Part shown: positions 45,601-49,700 of the stretch, one piece after another
Layout: every line of letters begins with the position of its first letter
Position numbering within the stretch: position 1 is the first letter of the stretch
Assembly (NCBI GenBank): GCA_964019055.1
Contig: OZ025224.1
Location: forward strand, 2,782,001-2,846,000
DNA: 64,000 nucleotides
From: Anthopleura xanthogrammica
Taxonomy: Eukaryota; Cnidaria; Anthozoa; Actiniaria; Actiniidae
Direction: 5' to 3'
The notes under the pieces: generated by a model
Seen by the model: the letters and a program-made list of their open reading frames with translations, nothing else
Told to the model about the DNA's origin: nothing
Database searches by the model: none
Translations under genes and position numbers: made by a program

Positions 45601-45904
45601 TCTCTCTTTCGCCATTATATTATCCTTATGTGTCCATTCTTATTCATTTTCTTTTCTGTTCGTGATTTCTCTCAGAGACCCGAATGTAGGCGAAACCACT
45701 CCCGTGGTCACGTGGCCTCGTTACAACAACTCAGAACACGTTCATTTACGAATCTCTTTGAACCCCAAAGTGGAGTATTCTTTCCGTGAGAGGAAGATGG
45801 CGTTTTGGAATGAATTCATCCCAAAGCTCGCTGGAGGTGCAGCAGACCAGGAGAGTGGAGAAGGGAAGACGAAGGAGGATCAACCAGCGAAAGAAGAACT
45901 TTGA
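24652..45904 (+). CDS. Carboxylesterase gene C (Polinton in intron 1)
   Basis: Exons 24652-24976, 43513-43766, 43932-44212, 44825-45484, 45676-45904; 582 residues; phases 1,0,2,2. Signal peptide, oxyanion HGGAY, elbow GESAG, acid Glu in ANEGA, His in HAVDLYF and KEEL end are intact, so the product should be an active ER-lumenal esterase. Intron 1 is 18,536 bp against about 1.3 kb in gene D, because it holds a 1.3-kb candidate transposon (25421-26743) and the 16-kb Polinton. Donor (gatg|gtaagt) and acceptor (ttgcag) are unchanged, so splicing across the element is possible but not shown. If the large intron blocks splicing, exon 1 would be orphaned. Confidence 0.92.
25421..26743. mobile_element. 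Candidate non-autonomous DNA transposon, 1.3 kb
   Basis: Begins ACTGGGTTACCTG and ends CAGGTAACCCAGT, a 13-bp perfect inverted repeat. The intron of gene D, alike on either side, lacks the interior. No open frame above 62 codons. The target duplication is not obvious, and gene D has different sequence at the junction (47515-47640), so a second rearrangement happened there. Confidence 0.55.
26975..27589. repeat. Polinton left terminal inverted repeat
   Basis: Matches 42418-43033 in reverse. It contains two internal tandem repeats: a 149-bp unit starting at 27021 and 27170 (cccaacatcacgcacgaacg) and an 80-bp unit starting at 27411 and 27491 (agcacaggggtgggggagaa). Strongly C-rich on this strand. 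Confidence 0.95.
27653..27829 (+). CDS. Small Polinton ORF, unknown function
   Basis: 58 codons from the ATG at 27653, the first gene inside the left repeat. The leader 'atcataaagaaaag' before its ATG closely matches 'atcataaagcgaaaaa' before the polymerase ATG at 27921, suggesting the same promoter type and supporting this as a real gene. The product is hydrophilic, rich in Asn, His, Tyr and Pro ([18 protein letters not shown]), with no motif recognised. Confidence 0.5.
   Translation: MPKGKGINSKTNNMCSVPNIDGHWNNPHNNPYHSVRYNQYPRPKESERAIQPQPNPSN
27921..31577 (+). CDS. polB: Protein-primed family B DNA polymerase (pPolB)
   Basis: 1218 residues. Exonuclease motifs: YADFE (about 410), FHNLSGYD (about 556), TDVLLLAD (about 720). 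Polymerase motifs: [12 protein letters not shown] (about 817); [10 protein letters not shown] (about 952); C, YTDTDSL (about 1051). A C2HC-type zinc motif (HFCLRC...HSEWCGQH, about 354-375) precedes the exonuclease, and a CHIC...[18 protein letters not shown] block (about 510-545) resembling HNH/endonuclease VII fingers sits between Exo I and Exo II, as in other Polinton polymerases. It would replicate the element using a terminal protein, probably supplied by the long N-terminal region. It ends in a 4-nt convergent overlap with the integrase. A GC-rich palindrome at 31301-31325 is embedded in frame near the C-terminus. Confidence 0.96.
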   Translation: MQNILDSPIPETKIPLVPPIRPTKSTSNPKPRIIEKIQEEVRNFAYWLLPLVRFKSRNRVEVKIAKLKKRIKAIYRRSEKKNRVEKSSFKSYLKEHRVLGRNRDVDPHVFLKKQEKRVLETISIAKKPTKIKFYLTCEFHKIGNDGQEVSTEGHFHTVPEIVTKSTKLINLYEKLSEDILERVAEFQNEGSGWAIRKVVSLSIHFAKYEPLRGSTYVHLPQELVTKKAIINPQNEDDQCFKWAVTIARFTPRKNPQRISGTLKENAEKLNWEGLRFPLELRDIKIFEKNNKDYAISVLGYEKGGFEPLRIYEGEIREHNIILLLISDEKTKHYCWIKDLSRLLSSQLSSNEHKRHFCLRCLNSFTNEYVLQDHSEWCGQHKSVKVTVPNKGTALQFNNHPRSMKVPFVIYADFECILEKVASCSSDPKRSSTEAYQKHKPSGYCYVIKYDENALPPKIVKYTAQREEEDLGEHFMRSIEEDVLSLYKKLSEKKKMVMTNLDRKEYEEAKHCHICKEELGRDKARDHDHLTGKCRGAAHNKCNLRYKLPNFIPIFFHNLSGYDAHLFVKALGISKGKIKCIAKNEEQYMSFSKGIIVDHYADEKGKIHDLYLEARFLDSYKFMSSSLSNLINNLTKDQFEVISSFYGGEHLNLLMRKGVYPYEYMDSLTKLEERYLPPREAFHSDLNDSDITREDYEHAQKVWKTFEMKTMKDYHDLYLQTDVLLLADVFENFRIVCRRYYDLDPAWYYTAPGLAWDAMLKITKIQLQLLSDIDMILMMESGIRGGISSVGSKRYAKANNKYMKNYDPNEKSTYIPYWDANNLYGWAMSQSLPTEGFKWMNEKKLEKWRRIPCILDVDLKYPQELHNLHNDYPLAPEHLKAKSGVMKLIPNFYDKSHYVVHHDTLKFYESQGLRITKIHRGISFKESPWLKKYIDLNTDLRTKATNDFEKDFFKLMNNSVFGKTMENIRNRRDIRLVTNKKQANKLTRKPNFIGAKSFSEKLAAIHMRRTHLEYNKPIYLGMSILDLSKKFMYDFHYNYVKKKYKYKVTLLYTDTDSLIYEIQTHDLYKDMEGDIERLFDTSNYPKDHAGIKKRMNKKVRGMMKDEVAGKQVTEFVTLRAKLYCFRTEGGVGELPHEEKKCKGVKRCVVENSIRFPHYKDCLFNGEEVMRTMRVFRSRSHEITSEKVNKIALSSRDDKRVILRGDPITTLAHGHYMNNL
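31574..32626 (-). CDS. int: Retroviral-type (rve) DDE integrase
   Basis: 350 residues. The catalytic core carries D74 (HQADLLF), D136 ([10 protein letters not shown]) and E171 (SLVERANRT), with 34 residues between the last two by my count. A helical N-terminal segment (about 15-60) is of the kind seen in Polinton integrases rather than a clear HHCC zinc finger. The C-terminal region (about 245-330; [25 protein letters not shown]) looks like the SH3/chromo-like domain of Ty3/Polinton integrases. It inserts the linear DNA and generates the short target duplication. It is transcribed away from the capsid gene, from a shared 41-bp spacer. All catalytic residues are intact. Confidence 0.95.
   Translation of the reverse strand: MDEKKLSNVYYSTEGYWKGYSAISRLSEATGISEEITRKWLIKQALWQIYLPAPTYIPRYHWNISEPDQIHQADLLFMPHDTVKRKTYKYALVVVDVASRYVDAEPLTAKYSTGVSEALESIYSRKLYWPETLMADPGTEFKGAFTKLMKKSDVEIQRSDPGNHRAQSLVERANRTIAEKLFSHQYAQEMLMEVSKTHVGDTRSREWVERLPSVIKSINNEVKKITGKKAKEAQNLKSLELKDPIYKRPVGSKENRIPGGVFVRYLYAAGEEEGGRQRATDPIWSIEVYEISRATISPNQPVLYYLSESWVNPLTDMGRHGRKTPKRSFVREELQVIPEDTELPPNGVLG
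32627..32667. promoter_or_regulatory. 41-bp divergent promoter region
   Basis: The whole spacer between the integrase ATG (minus) and the capsid ATG (plus). AT-rich, ending 'acataaataagaaag' before the capsid ATG, a word recurring before most element genes. Function is inferred from position. Confidence 0.5.
32668..33915 (+). CDS. Candidate major capsid protein (double jelly-roll)
   Basis: 415 residues, beta-rich throughout, no membrane segment, no signal. It stands directly upstream of the packaging ATPase, the usual place of the Polinton capsid gene, and resembles the invertebrate Polinton capsid family annotated in some genomes as F54H12.2-like (recognised by overall pattern, not by search). 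Notable segments: [13 protein letters not shown] near the N-terminus, [27 protein letters not shown] and a C-terminal [14 protein letters not shown]. It is shorter than many Polinton capsid proteins (500-650 residues), so structural prediction should confirm two eight-stranded barrels. The reading frame is intact. It would form pseudo-hexameric capsomers of an icosahedral virion. Confidence 0.72.
   Translation: MSRTIPDKLDVDRFFKQPYGLKAEKNIHRVSFSPATVDPGRTLDVHIPKLPENVVIVPGSVALLVDLTLKNGSTADQNKTVVNNLGKNLIEEMRVTFGGRPIEDLVRYDLYQTYGDLFLRKEERKNRLREGISSENMRKLRTEAGDKAETDAAEVALAKVYGTRYRIPISHTILDSHGVYYSNGLVDTLLFQVTFSTSGKIVTSDQEDAKYTLSNLELEYETITSEYLANEALSSYENGRGFYYENVLMHKSFPINKKNTTVINEQINLPLRSMSGILILFIDPYTACARDSEKFTNPNITKVDINVNSVPHKLYSDGMIPTDFWESIVMRYGLTDTITPKEFYEDKFALWIDLRTHPDGDIHGSGLVSDATKGGVKLYIKRTAGSEDEEMTCYLFVVADGLVEFEKRSFKQNWY
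33966..34598 (+). CDS. A32-like (FtsK-HerA) genome-packaging ATPase
   Basis: 210 residues. Walker A GPTNCGKT at 16-23, Walker B LIILDD at 94-99, and a conserved LTQQ (about 136) typical of the A32/FtsK-HerA packaging ATPase group as the sensor segment after Walker B. It hydrolyses ATP to pump DNA into preformed capsids. It follows the capsid candidate by 50 bp with the leader 'acaataaataaga' before the ATG, and its stop codon lies inside the leader of the next gene. Length is normal for Polinton ATPases. No breaks. Confidence 0.92.
   Translation: MEELKDKTPFHCIITGPTNCGKTHYLVNTLRNSFRYVFEYIVLICPTYVENLTYRGFAKDDPRFIVVSPKADDVNEICDLLSMCKKIFSGQETLIILDDCAFSKELKQRSNHFIRMGLSGRHDKISIWVLTQQITSIARPFRENVACIISFYTPSKSANKVLFEEFGGGMDIEERKALMKILKKERYSRICLCLIHPHQSYVEVPGLSVS
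34612..34977 (+). CDS. Conserved Polinton protein, short paralogue
   Basis: 121 residues from the ATG at 34612. An in-frame GTG at 34588 is possible but lies inside the leader 'tgatgataaagtaaga', so the ATG is preferred. The central block [19 protein letters not shown]...[20 protein letters not shown] is repeated in the next gene ([19 protein letters not shown]), so the two arose by tandem duplication. It ends in an acidic tail ([15 protein letters not shown]). This family recurs in invertebrate Polintons without known function; a structural or scaffold role is a guess from its place in the capsid cluster. Helical, soluble. Confidence 0.75.
   Translation: MIPVTDFPLKEVKSKFEKKVGDLREKREQLCILALLGTISEHVGCELSLEDIIKLPAKDVEKYHKMYQPTTGSDSNAPAVPLPGFMNVAHKFLGEIISRVLTMKEEEEEVLDLEMPDLSTY
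34993..35577 (+). CDS. Conserved Polinton protein, long paralogue
   Basis: 194 residues. An N-terminal Lys/Glu-rich disordered arm (about 10-45) leads into the same helical block as the preceding gene (about 50-110). Then comes an extension absent there: [15 protein letters not shown] (about 117), then a hydrophobic stretch [18 protein letters not shown] (about 150-170). The ATG at 34993 has the leader 'cgatgataaagtaac', almost the same as the paralogue's. Function unknown; presumably virion-associated. Frame intact. Confidence 0.8.
   Translation: MASIMEQYDDKSTPSKTEEVKETTPPKKKSKSKPEEEEDDEEVAEKREQLCILATLGTISEYTGAKLSLGDIKRLPKKDVKKYYNRYQAATGAKMANGLMNVLQGIAVEIISRILPIDDKKELNKDLEKDKFLRESLTNDIGFVALKGGRFIALADFLFQVGKHVKMDFFGAAPEILEPAEQLVREYGQELSKT
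35634..36062 (+). CDS. Small Polinton membrane-anchored protein, start uncertain
   Basis: 142 residues: a charged helical N-terminal half with an AAEKEAAEK repeat, then one predicted membrane segment ([19 protein letters not shown], about 75-93), then a Pro/Thr-rich tail ([14 protein letters not shown]). The element-type leader 'gataagtaataaag' stands before another ATG at 35612, which is in a different frame and stops after 15 codons. Either a single-base indel has broken the original start, or the second ATG is used by leaky scanning. No homologue recognised. Confidence 0.6.
   Translation: MLAEVKNADEERITKEPQRIVREKDPKKVAAGKKLVEYNRKAKKALLEKEAAEKEAAEKKAIPEEEESGGTWMPGLDFTSVLTMIGLGLTATDLYFKWRKSNSPPMPIPPQSTPTPADNTPTPTPTVPSRTKSKPTIGMEGA
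36138..36368 (+). CDS. Small Polinton membrane protein
   Basis: 76 residues from the ATG at 36138, which has the leader 'aatcaaataaagggc' like other element genes; an in-frame ATG at 36075 (97 residues) lacks such a leader. Two hydrophobic stretches ([15 protein letters not shown] and [15 protein letters not shown]) suggest one or two membrane passes. Family unknown; in the cluster of minor virion candidates. Confidence 0.6.
   Translation: MAKKVENDLVKKIMESAVIVGIAAGIGFLGKKMTKESFINDPSNSLTNYGKWVAVLAGSTYLKDYLEEKKILPAGV
36408..36827 (+). CDS. Small Polinton protein, coiled coil with C-terminal anchor
   Basis: 139 residues (or 135 from the second ATG at 36420, preceded by 'gaaagataaa'). N-terminal hydrophobic Ala-rich segment (about 5-25), long charged helix with [18 protein letters not shown] (about 50-85), a Pro-rich link, then a C-terminal membrane segment [14 protein letters not shown]. 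The last segment is matched by the end of the following gene ([13 protein letters not shown]), so both may be anchored in the same membrane. Function unknown. Confidence 0.7.
   Translation: MKDKMAVVAGALLNAAAFIGGSYLAKSLSADGGLKEKIRHDKALEAYQRDMGEWEKKRQEYKDAMELRYEKLRKAQRMMKQTDEDFLLYAKTHPKPLPFTEPPPKFSDYYKPSKEQKKYEMIFVGGGMLVLTYVITRVI
36832..37155 (+). CDS. Small Polinton protein sharing a domain with the next gene
   Basis: 107 residues, starting 5 bp after the previous stop with leader 'agtaatataaaaga'. Residues about 25-65 ([20 protein letters not shown]...DDDSYIDRL) align with residues about 35-75 of the next protein ([20 protein letters not shown]...DNDAYRSRL). The C-terminal membrane segment matches the preceding gene's. 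It thus looks like a chimera of its two neighbours, or their common module. Function unknown. Confidence 0.75.
   Translation: MVGSKGELHLSINANEREWLLRGKNMSKGSQYERLKNFFINKAIKMTEEDLNRCMRLPSEDDDSYIDRLRNGGFGGAYEANERKKYVRNFLWIGGILALIYVISRVK
37159..38127 (+). CDS. Conserved Polinton membrane-active protein candidate
   Basis: 322 residues. An acidic N-terminus, the F-F-x3-M-[ST]-x-x-[DE]-L module shared with the previous gene, a coiled coil (about 170-215; [11 protein letters not shown]...ELERENERI), then a long amphipathic and hydrophobic C-terminal third: [43 protein letters not shown], and a terminal membrane helix [15 protein letters not shown]. This C-terminal architecture recurs in cnidarian and mollusc Polintons as I recall it. 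Its amphipathic helices would suit a membrane-disrupting role like adenoviral protein VI, which is inference. It starts 4 bp after the previous stop with leader 'agtaaaataaaag'. Confidence 0.75.
   Translation: MAQGGEDIDFDPLTEEGRIDINDDLEPLLKREDIGERSWMKRFREFFSKRGRDMSDRELGGYERLENEDNDAYRSRLKRKVEEFQMSNFKERKDGMDSATRKVKKLYPDWDPKKKVGASKMVLVGEDEYGRVTLKLGKENSKTYFLDEPDTFRQRMKETLGERWVDVVEGNKKTVERNEEEIERLKKENNPDNAERIEELERENERINGENEAITERVPLKDRIKEIFKKAGGITVASVLTATLAVVGFILSKLNAGLSAMGRGLKDLAKKIAEMLPGLIGSIVSFLFKTAGEVVGFLGKNAWLLIVAVVVYVVEEYKNKKR
38158..38838 (+). CDS. Candidate minor capsid (penton) protein
   Basis: 226 residues, beta-rich and soluble. The segment [18 protein letters not shown] (about 60-77) and the later [13 protein letters not shown], then [28 protein letters not shown] at the C-terminus, follow the layout of the single-jelly-roll penton/minor capsid proteins of Polintons and related viruses. 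Recognition is by pattern; a structure prediction would decide. It would occupy the five-fold vertices. Frame intact; leader 'gggataaaggatataa'. Confidence 0.6.
   Translation: MTRFYVTLRKPDETFWLEYPISRKTKMTLLSYMFKNGLYNLTGEGLVYSANGKVSLRIPEGNYHMDTLVSFLEGEQSFPLKVKENDEKKWVVSTSKKGTTLSPNLASFLGVPKDLPWDGEKKKAHPIALKKSPTVLCLHCSLVNSFHTLIDEQRDSLSYKTFAPSQMLSTIGVGDLGENVSHVFNNTPTTPILGEKISSIRFWVTDSDNNSVTDGIYPMMIAVEIT
38864..39481 (+). CDS. Conserved Polinton membrane protein
   Basis: 205 residues. An N-terminal helix ([22 protein letters not shown]), a Gly-rich double hydrophobic region about 58-115 ([38 protein letters not shown]), then a helical tail with [19 protein letters not shown] that resembles an EF-hand-like or four-helix segment. 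I recall the same layout from many invertebrate Polintons; its role is unknown. It may be an inner-membrane or entry protein of the virion (inference). Leader 'taatatagaaaaga'. Confidence 0.75.
   Translation: MVDNDIKKTTRLYPTAPEFTDGEDFRLHKVNGVLTKLESERDRYEKVRKKYSRWRLFFHTFSMTSGSLSVLFTMGGIGTSLTGPGLAIGIPLSAVGGFMGVVSALCGMTVKKLTVKVSKHEKTVQLIRSKLNSINDLVSKALKDNRISEEEFTLILGEMKKYEKLRGEIRMKKNEEFSQKKVFDIEGLRKEVKEEFIQQLTQPRK
39482..39621. other. Spacer with GC-rich short palindromes
   Basis: 140 bp between genes carrying two copies of a hairpin-forming word, GGGGGAGTTCCTCCCCC (about 39527) and GGGGGAGTTTCTCCC (about 39557). A relative, GTGGGGGAACTCCCCCAC, lies inside the polymerase gene (31308-31325). The leader 'catataaaagaagaaag' precedes the next ATG. 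Confidence 0.6.
39622..40980 (+). CDS. Conserved large Polinton protein, unknown function
   Basis: 452 residues. A Pro/Lys-rich N-terminus ([13 protein letters not shown]), a mixed domain from about 70 to 370 with [34 protein letters not shown] and [16 protein letters not shown], a Glu/Lys-rich linker, and a C-terminal membrane anchor ([17 protein letters not shown]). As I recall, the central domain is widespread in cnidarian and mollusc Polintons but has no assigned function. Its size and anchor suit a vertex, turret or entry component (inference only). The end overlaps the convergent SSB gene by 8 bp. Frame intact. Confidence 0.8.
   Translation: MYDAFGNYMGSDYSTSPHRPTPPKYPPKPKPKTKIPKPNFPKNLTRTGEPYPLYDNKPEGGFSDLITDLKIPVDPKFFFMTKVYNLFEHTLITHLHDKECRAWAAGPKMKYWPQQLNFAVWAATKGCGVGLDMMKEIPFFRFHVYFTIRRILYQLECPLPRDEAFNRMDNGYNEIKWEALRKEFELPKNPDFRNKEGASNGLGEVYIWGRKGLYVKQPGLNYFEYKYRFPETPHGEVYWVRSLERKPWRPFFAAKGLGIKNLVRINRSIETFVYCILGAQVRTYSPIYDEEGSGSSLETQQVFLRLLESSIILDSVSDGIRRYQTAVNDSNATLDYALTPGCWLMPSRLIINDELVVGYNDKLRKVHTWMKFGVNEVNKETAKERYLRKKEEEEEEKEEKEEVHQTTGKTGKTSDVVKSPKRNLKRTGDSSHDVNLTVIAIVSAGVGWMLFR
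40973..41755 (-). CDS. Candidate single-stranded DNA-binding protein
   Basis: 260 residues. [70 protein letters not shown] follow the pattern of the OB-fold ssDNA-binding family of large DNA viruses and virophages (DUF2738/DUF5871 type, poxvirus I3-like). An acidic C-terminal tail ([15 protein letters not shown]) is usual for SSBs. It would coat displaced strands during protein-primed replication. The ATG has the leader 'gaataaaggaaa', matching the next minus-strand gene. Assignment is by pattern. Confidence 0.65.
   Translation of the reverse strand: MSLTGPRLTSMIDYDGSNLRFSKPIQKEVLGKKIKYKIIEINTKYDDKETQGKLIVPSGWVFSFGPSESLFEGSRKDYSLPLCMWDREGPTKDQKKWIRSFNKVVDMCIEVVLHYKEELGLIELTRSDLRKIKGGLNPLYWKVESVTGEDGNVRLEKVEGRGPTLYPKIPTNRATGKLGGRFYDMSGKRIDPEELIDKKMDVDVALHISNIYVGSSGKVTLVIRVWEANTKDPKENERLLKPIPEIEESDSEIDEEYPST
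41854..42366 (-). CDS. NUMOD1-like DNA-binding protein with Pro-rich arm
   Basis: 170 residues from the ATG at 42366, which has the leader 'ataataaaggaaat' shared with the SSB gene; an in-frame ATG at 42390 adds 8 residues. A Lys-rich start ([14 protein letters not shown]), a Pro/Glu-rich linker with repeats of TPPPEEEPPT type, and a C-terminal domain [32 protein letters not shown]...GQKYKFVYF. The last matches the helix-turn-helix pattern of NUMOD1/IENR1 modules found with homing endonucleases. No nuclease motif is attached, so it may act as a repressor, terminal-repeat binder or packaging factor (inference). It lies next to the right terminal repeat. Confidence 0.65.
   Translation of the reverse strand: MGKKNKKSRQREVKKEEEIHITEKALEQVMRAFRKSMTTLPQVIETPPEEEEPPTPPPRNYPQAIKTPPPPEKEPPTSPPKKIDHSFLKNNWENRKCVVATNLLTKEKSYFRSMYATGKRLGINPGLIVACCEGKPSAKTGKSKIDGQKYKFVYFKEEELPEGCVLLKAK
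42418..43033. repeat. Polinton right terminal inverted repeat
   Basis: Inverse of 26975-27589, with only scattered differences, including the internal tandem repeats. High identity of the two ends indicates recent replication or insertion. Confidence 0.95.
43079..43470 (+). repeat. tRNA-derived repeats and (ACAAT)n hairpin, gene C intron 1
   Basis: Partial tRNA-like units (gtgtggcttggttggttatt; gtgtggtttggttgtttagc...gcaagaggtccatag) surround a palindrome: 'aaatccatgtccaagt' (about 43227) and its inverse (about 43324) enclose ACAAT-rich DNA. The same arrangement lies in gene D (47880-48270). Confidence 0.65.
44272..44420. mobile_element. hAT-like MITE, gene C intron 3
   Basis: Orthologous to 22188-22336 in gene B; termini CAGGGGCTGATCCAG / CTGGATCCGCCCCTG. 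Confidence 0.6.
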
Positions 45905-45969
45905 TTGGCTCTTTGTAATGAGTGTTTATCAGGTCGTGCGTGACATTATGATAAGCGAAAATAAAATAT

Positions 45970-46167
45970 TTGAAAAGCGGATACCAAAATTAGTAAAAAT
46001 GGAAAGTTTGAAGTAGTTTTATTGAATAGCGCCGAAGATATGGGCAACCGAAGTCGTCTTTCTTCACAAAGCGTGATGTATGGAAAAATATGCTGGCAAC
46101 AGCTTGCCTATCAACATATTTTTCCGTACATTTCCTTGTAAAGACAGCCAACTTCGGTTGCCCATAT
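45970..46167. repeat. Palindrome-derived 3' flank, gene C
   Basis: Nearly identical to 23880-24080, sharing the shortened right arm. Confidence 0.7.
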
Positions 46168-46599
46168 TAATCTCATCATTAACTCTACTTATACAATGAT
46201 TGCTGGTATCGAGCATTTAGAGCGAGTGTATTAGGTATCTCGTGACATTTCTTTTAGTGTAAATGTCTTTTTCAGTGGACAACATTAATGACATTGACTG
46301 TATGTAAAAACCTTATTTTAAAAATCGATGGAATTTTGACTGAAAAAAATCTTGTAGTGTTTTAAGCGTTTGCAACGGTGTTACAGTACGATAATATACA
46401 ATACTTTTTAATTCACATTTCTATTGATATATACATTTATAGATTTGTATATTTTGCTATGTATTTTTTTTCAGTACAAGTACTTTGAAGGTTTTTTTTT
46501 TCTTAGAAAAAATATAGTTATAATTTTGAAATGTTTAGTATCTAAATGAACCGTTAGGTTTGACTTTTTGGTTTTCGATCCTATTACAAGAAAAAGTCT

Positions 46600-46743
46600 T
46601 GAGCTACCTGTGGTTTTAAGCGGCATTGCGTGACTTACGTCATTGACAAGAAAAGATTAATAATTGTCACCACGGTGAGGGAAGAATTATTGAATTGTCA
46701 AGTAGCTTTAATAGGTCGGTTTTGTAACTGACAGAGTCGCAAA
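46600..46743 (+). promoter_or_regulatory. Proximal promoter block, gene D
   Basis: TGACTTACGTCATTGACA 113 bp before the ATG; the block is nearly identical to that of gene A from 'caccacggtgagggaagaat' onward, and to C further upstream, suggesting gene conversion between promoters. Confidence 0.6.
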
Positions 46744-49700
46744 ATGCATCGCCTTTTGGCTCAGATTGTCGTTATTTTCTGTGGTTTCTACTCGACTTGC
46801 TCAGCTAGAGATGATAGTCTTGTTGTAGACACAGCAGCTGGTTCGGTTCAAGGTCGCTTCCAGAATGTAATCCACGGGTTATCTGTGAAGCAGTTTCTTG
46901 GTATACCGTATGCAGAACCTCCAGTCGGTGAGCTAAGATTTGATCGTCCACAGCCTGCTAAACCTTGGAATGGAGTGAGAGAGGGGGTGAAATTCGGACC
47001 AGCATGTCCTCAGATGACCATGAAGGAAATGTTCGCACAGATGAAATCAAACATTTCTTTAGAAGATGGTAAGTCAAAGAATCGATGTTGTGCACATTGC
47101 ATAACTAATTTTTTTTAGATTTCGGTAATGATATATGGCCCGAGTTCGAGTGCATGGTAACGTAACCCGCTTGTGGTTCGAGTTACAGATCGAGTTCTAG
47201 TACCAGTAGAGGAGTCGAAATTTTTAGGATTTCTTTGAAATATTGATCGAAAATAAGATACCTTTGTACAGATATGATGATGAGATGATAATTATTCAGA
47301 ACATTGGGATTGAATCACCGTCATGGTTTACAGGTCGTCAATTTATCCCTGGCGATGCATGACACCCTCCCGCGATCCAATTTTATCGTGTCAGCGGTTG
47401 TGTAATCTAATTATATGCATAATACATACGTAATGCAATACCTGGGTCACGCTAGAATTTATTACATTTGAGTACTCAGAATCTTCTTTTTTTTTTCTAT
47501 AGAGGGAGATATTATTATTATTGAGTCCAGTTGAACCCTTTAAATTTATAAAATCTTAATTGCATCCCGTGGTATTACCTGCTCAGCTGAAATTGTTAAC
47601 TTTTCACTTATGCTTTTTTGTGAATAAACATTATTTAATTACTGAATTATCTCAAATTCGTTGCATATTTTCTAAAGAAAAGATCTAGAAATATTATTGA
47701 AATACTATTGAGACCAAATCAGTAAAACCTCTTGTGACCTTTGTCTTTGTCGTGAGCATGCGATCGAACAAAACACGCGGAGTTTAAAGACATAAAACTC
47801 TCTAAAAAATTCTTTTTTTCTTCATTATTTACTTCAATGAACCCATAGCAAAAGTATTTTCAACCATACTTGCTTTGGTTCATTGTTCAGTGTGGTTTGG
47901 TTGTTTAGCGTGCTGCCTGCTAAGCAAGAGGTCCATAGTTTTATCCTCTGCCTCTATACCGCACACTTAAGGAGCCAGTGTGGCTTGGTTGGTTATTGTG
48001 CTGCCTGTTAACCAAAACCTCCATAATTTGGGTTGTAAATCCATGTCCAAGTAACAATAGAACGACAATACAAGACAATACAATACAAACAATATAGAAC
48101 AATACACTACAATAAAATACATGTATTGTATTCCACTTGGACATGGATTTATAACCATAATTTGATTCTCAATGACCTCAAACTTGTGTGTTGTTTTAAG
48201 GAGTAAGTGTGGCTTGGTTGGTTAGTGTGCTACATGCTACATGTAATTAACAAGAGCCAGGATCACTTTTATTCAGGAGCAAGTGAAAACAGTTATTTCA
48301 AATTTTGTCTTATTGCAGAACCTCAAGATGAAGACTGCCTTACCCTGAATGTTTACACTCCATCCCAAGCCACATCACAAGACAAGCTTGCCGTCATGGT
48401 GTGGATCCATGGGGGTGGATATAGCATTGGATCAGGTTCAGGCCATAACCCTTCATTACTTGTAGTTTACCATGATGTCATTGTAGTAACAATCAACTAC
48501 CGGCTTGGTGTACTTGGATTCTTCAATATACCTGGCACAGATGTGAAAGGAAATTATGGGATGCATGATCAGGTAATTAATAATGATAATGGCTAGTAAT
48601 TATATTTGGGTGTAAAATCTCATGGGAAGCCCACTTGGAATGATGGAATGCAAATTGGAAAAAAAAAAACCACAAGTAAACGAGTAAAATCTGTGTACTT
48701 CTTTATTCTTCACTTTAAATTCCTTTCTCTTTCCGTAAAGGTTCTGGCATTAAAATGGGTGCAGCAAAACATTGCAAACTTTGGAGGCGATCCAAATAAT
48801 GTTACCATATTTGGTGAGAGTGCTGGGGGCATGAGCGTCTCTCATCACCTCATCTCCCCCCTTAGTAAAGGTTTGTTCCAGCGTGTCATCGCACAAAGTG
48901 GTTCATCTGCATCTCCTTTCACTGGAGCCAGAGTGAAGTCTGATGAGTTGGTGAAAACCTTTGCAAAAGTTCTTGAGTGTGATGTGAACAAGGGATTGAT
49001 GGATTGTCTCAGAAGCAAGAGGTAAAGAGAGAATATAAGTTCTGTGTTTTTTCTGTGTTGCTTTGTCATGTATCATAGGGCAGGGGCTGATGTCCATTGT
49101 TACACCAGACACCCCCAAAATAAATGTAAGTGCAAAATAAGTCTGATCAGGATAATTGGTGACATCTCTCTATCGTCCCTTTTTTTTCATACGGACACCT
49201 CCCTTGCAGGGACGTCGGAAAAATATTTAAAGTGGGGGCGCTAGTATGCAAAATTAGAGGCAAAAAGTGGAGGGGGGGGGGGTAAAAACCTTTTTGTAAG
49301 AGATTAAAAAGTAAGGGGGCTAAAATCCCCCTCCCCTGCCCCCCGGATCCTAATTCCCTGCCTTGCAAATTCTGGATCTGCCCCTGTACGCATGTTGCAT
49401 ACGTTTTTTCTTTTCATGGTGCATGATGTTACGTACGTATCATGAAAGTGCATAATTGTTTTGTGTTACACCAAGGTATGTTGCTTGTTGTGCTATGCAT
49501 GATGCATGTTGCATTGTACATTGTACCTGTTTCTCTGGTTGCAATTGGGAGGCTATTATGTATGCATGCTGCACAAGCGTGAAACGTCTTATCATGATGC
49601 ATGATGCCTATGGGATTTTACGTACGTCTCATAAAAGTGCATGCATGATTTGTTTTGCACCCAGAGTTTGTTGCTTCTTGTATTATGCATGTGCATGCTG

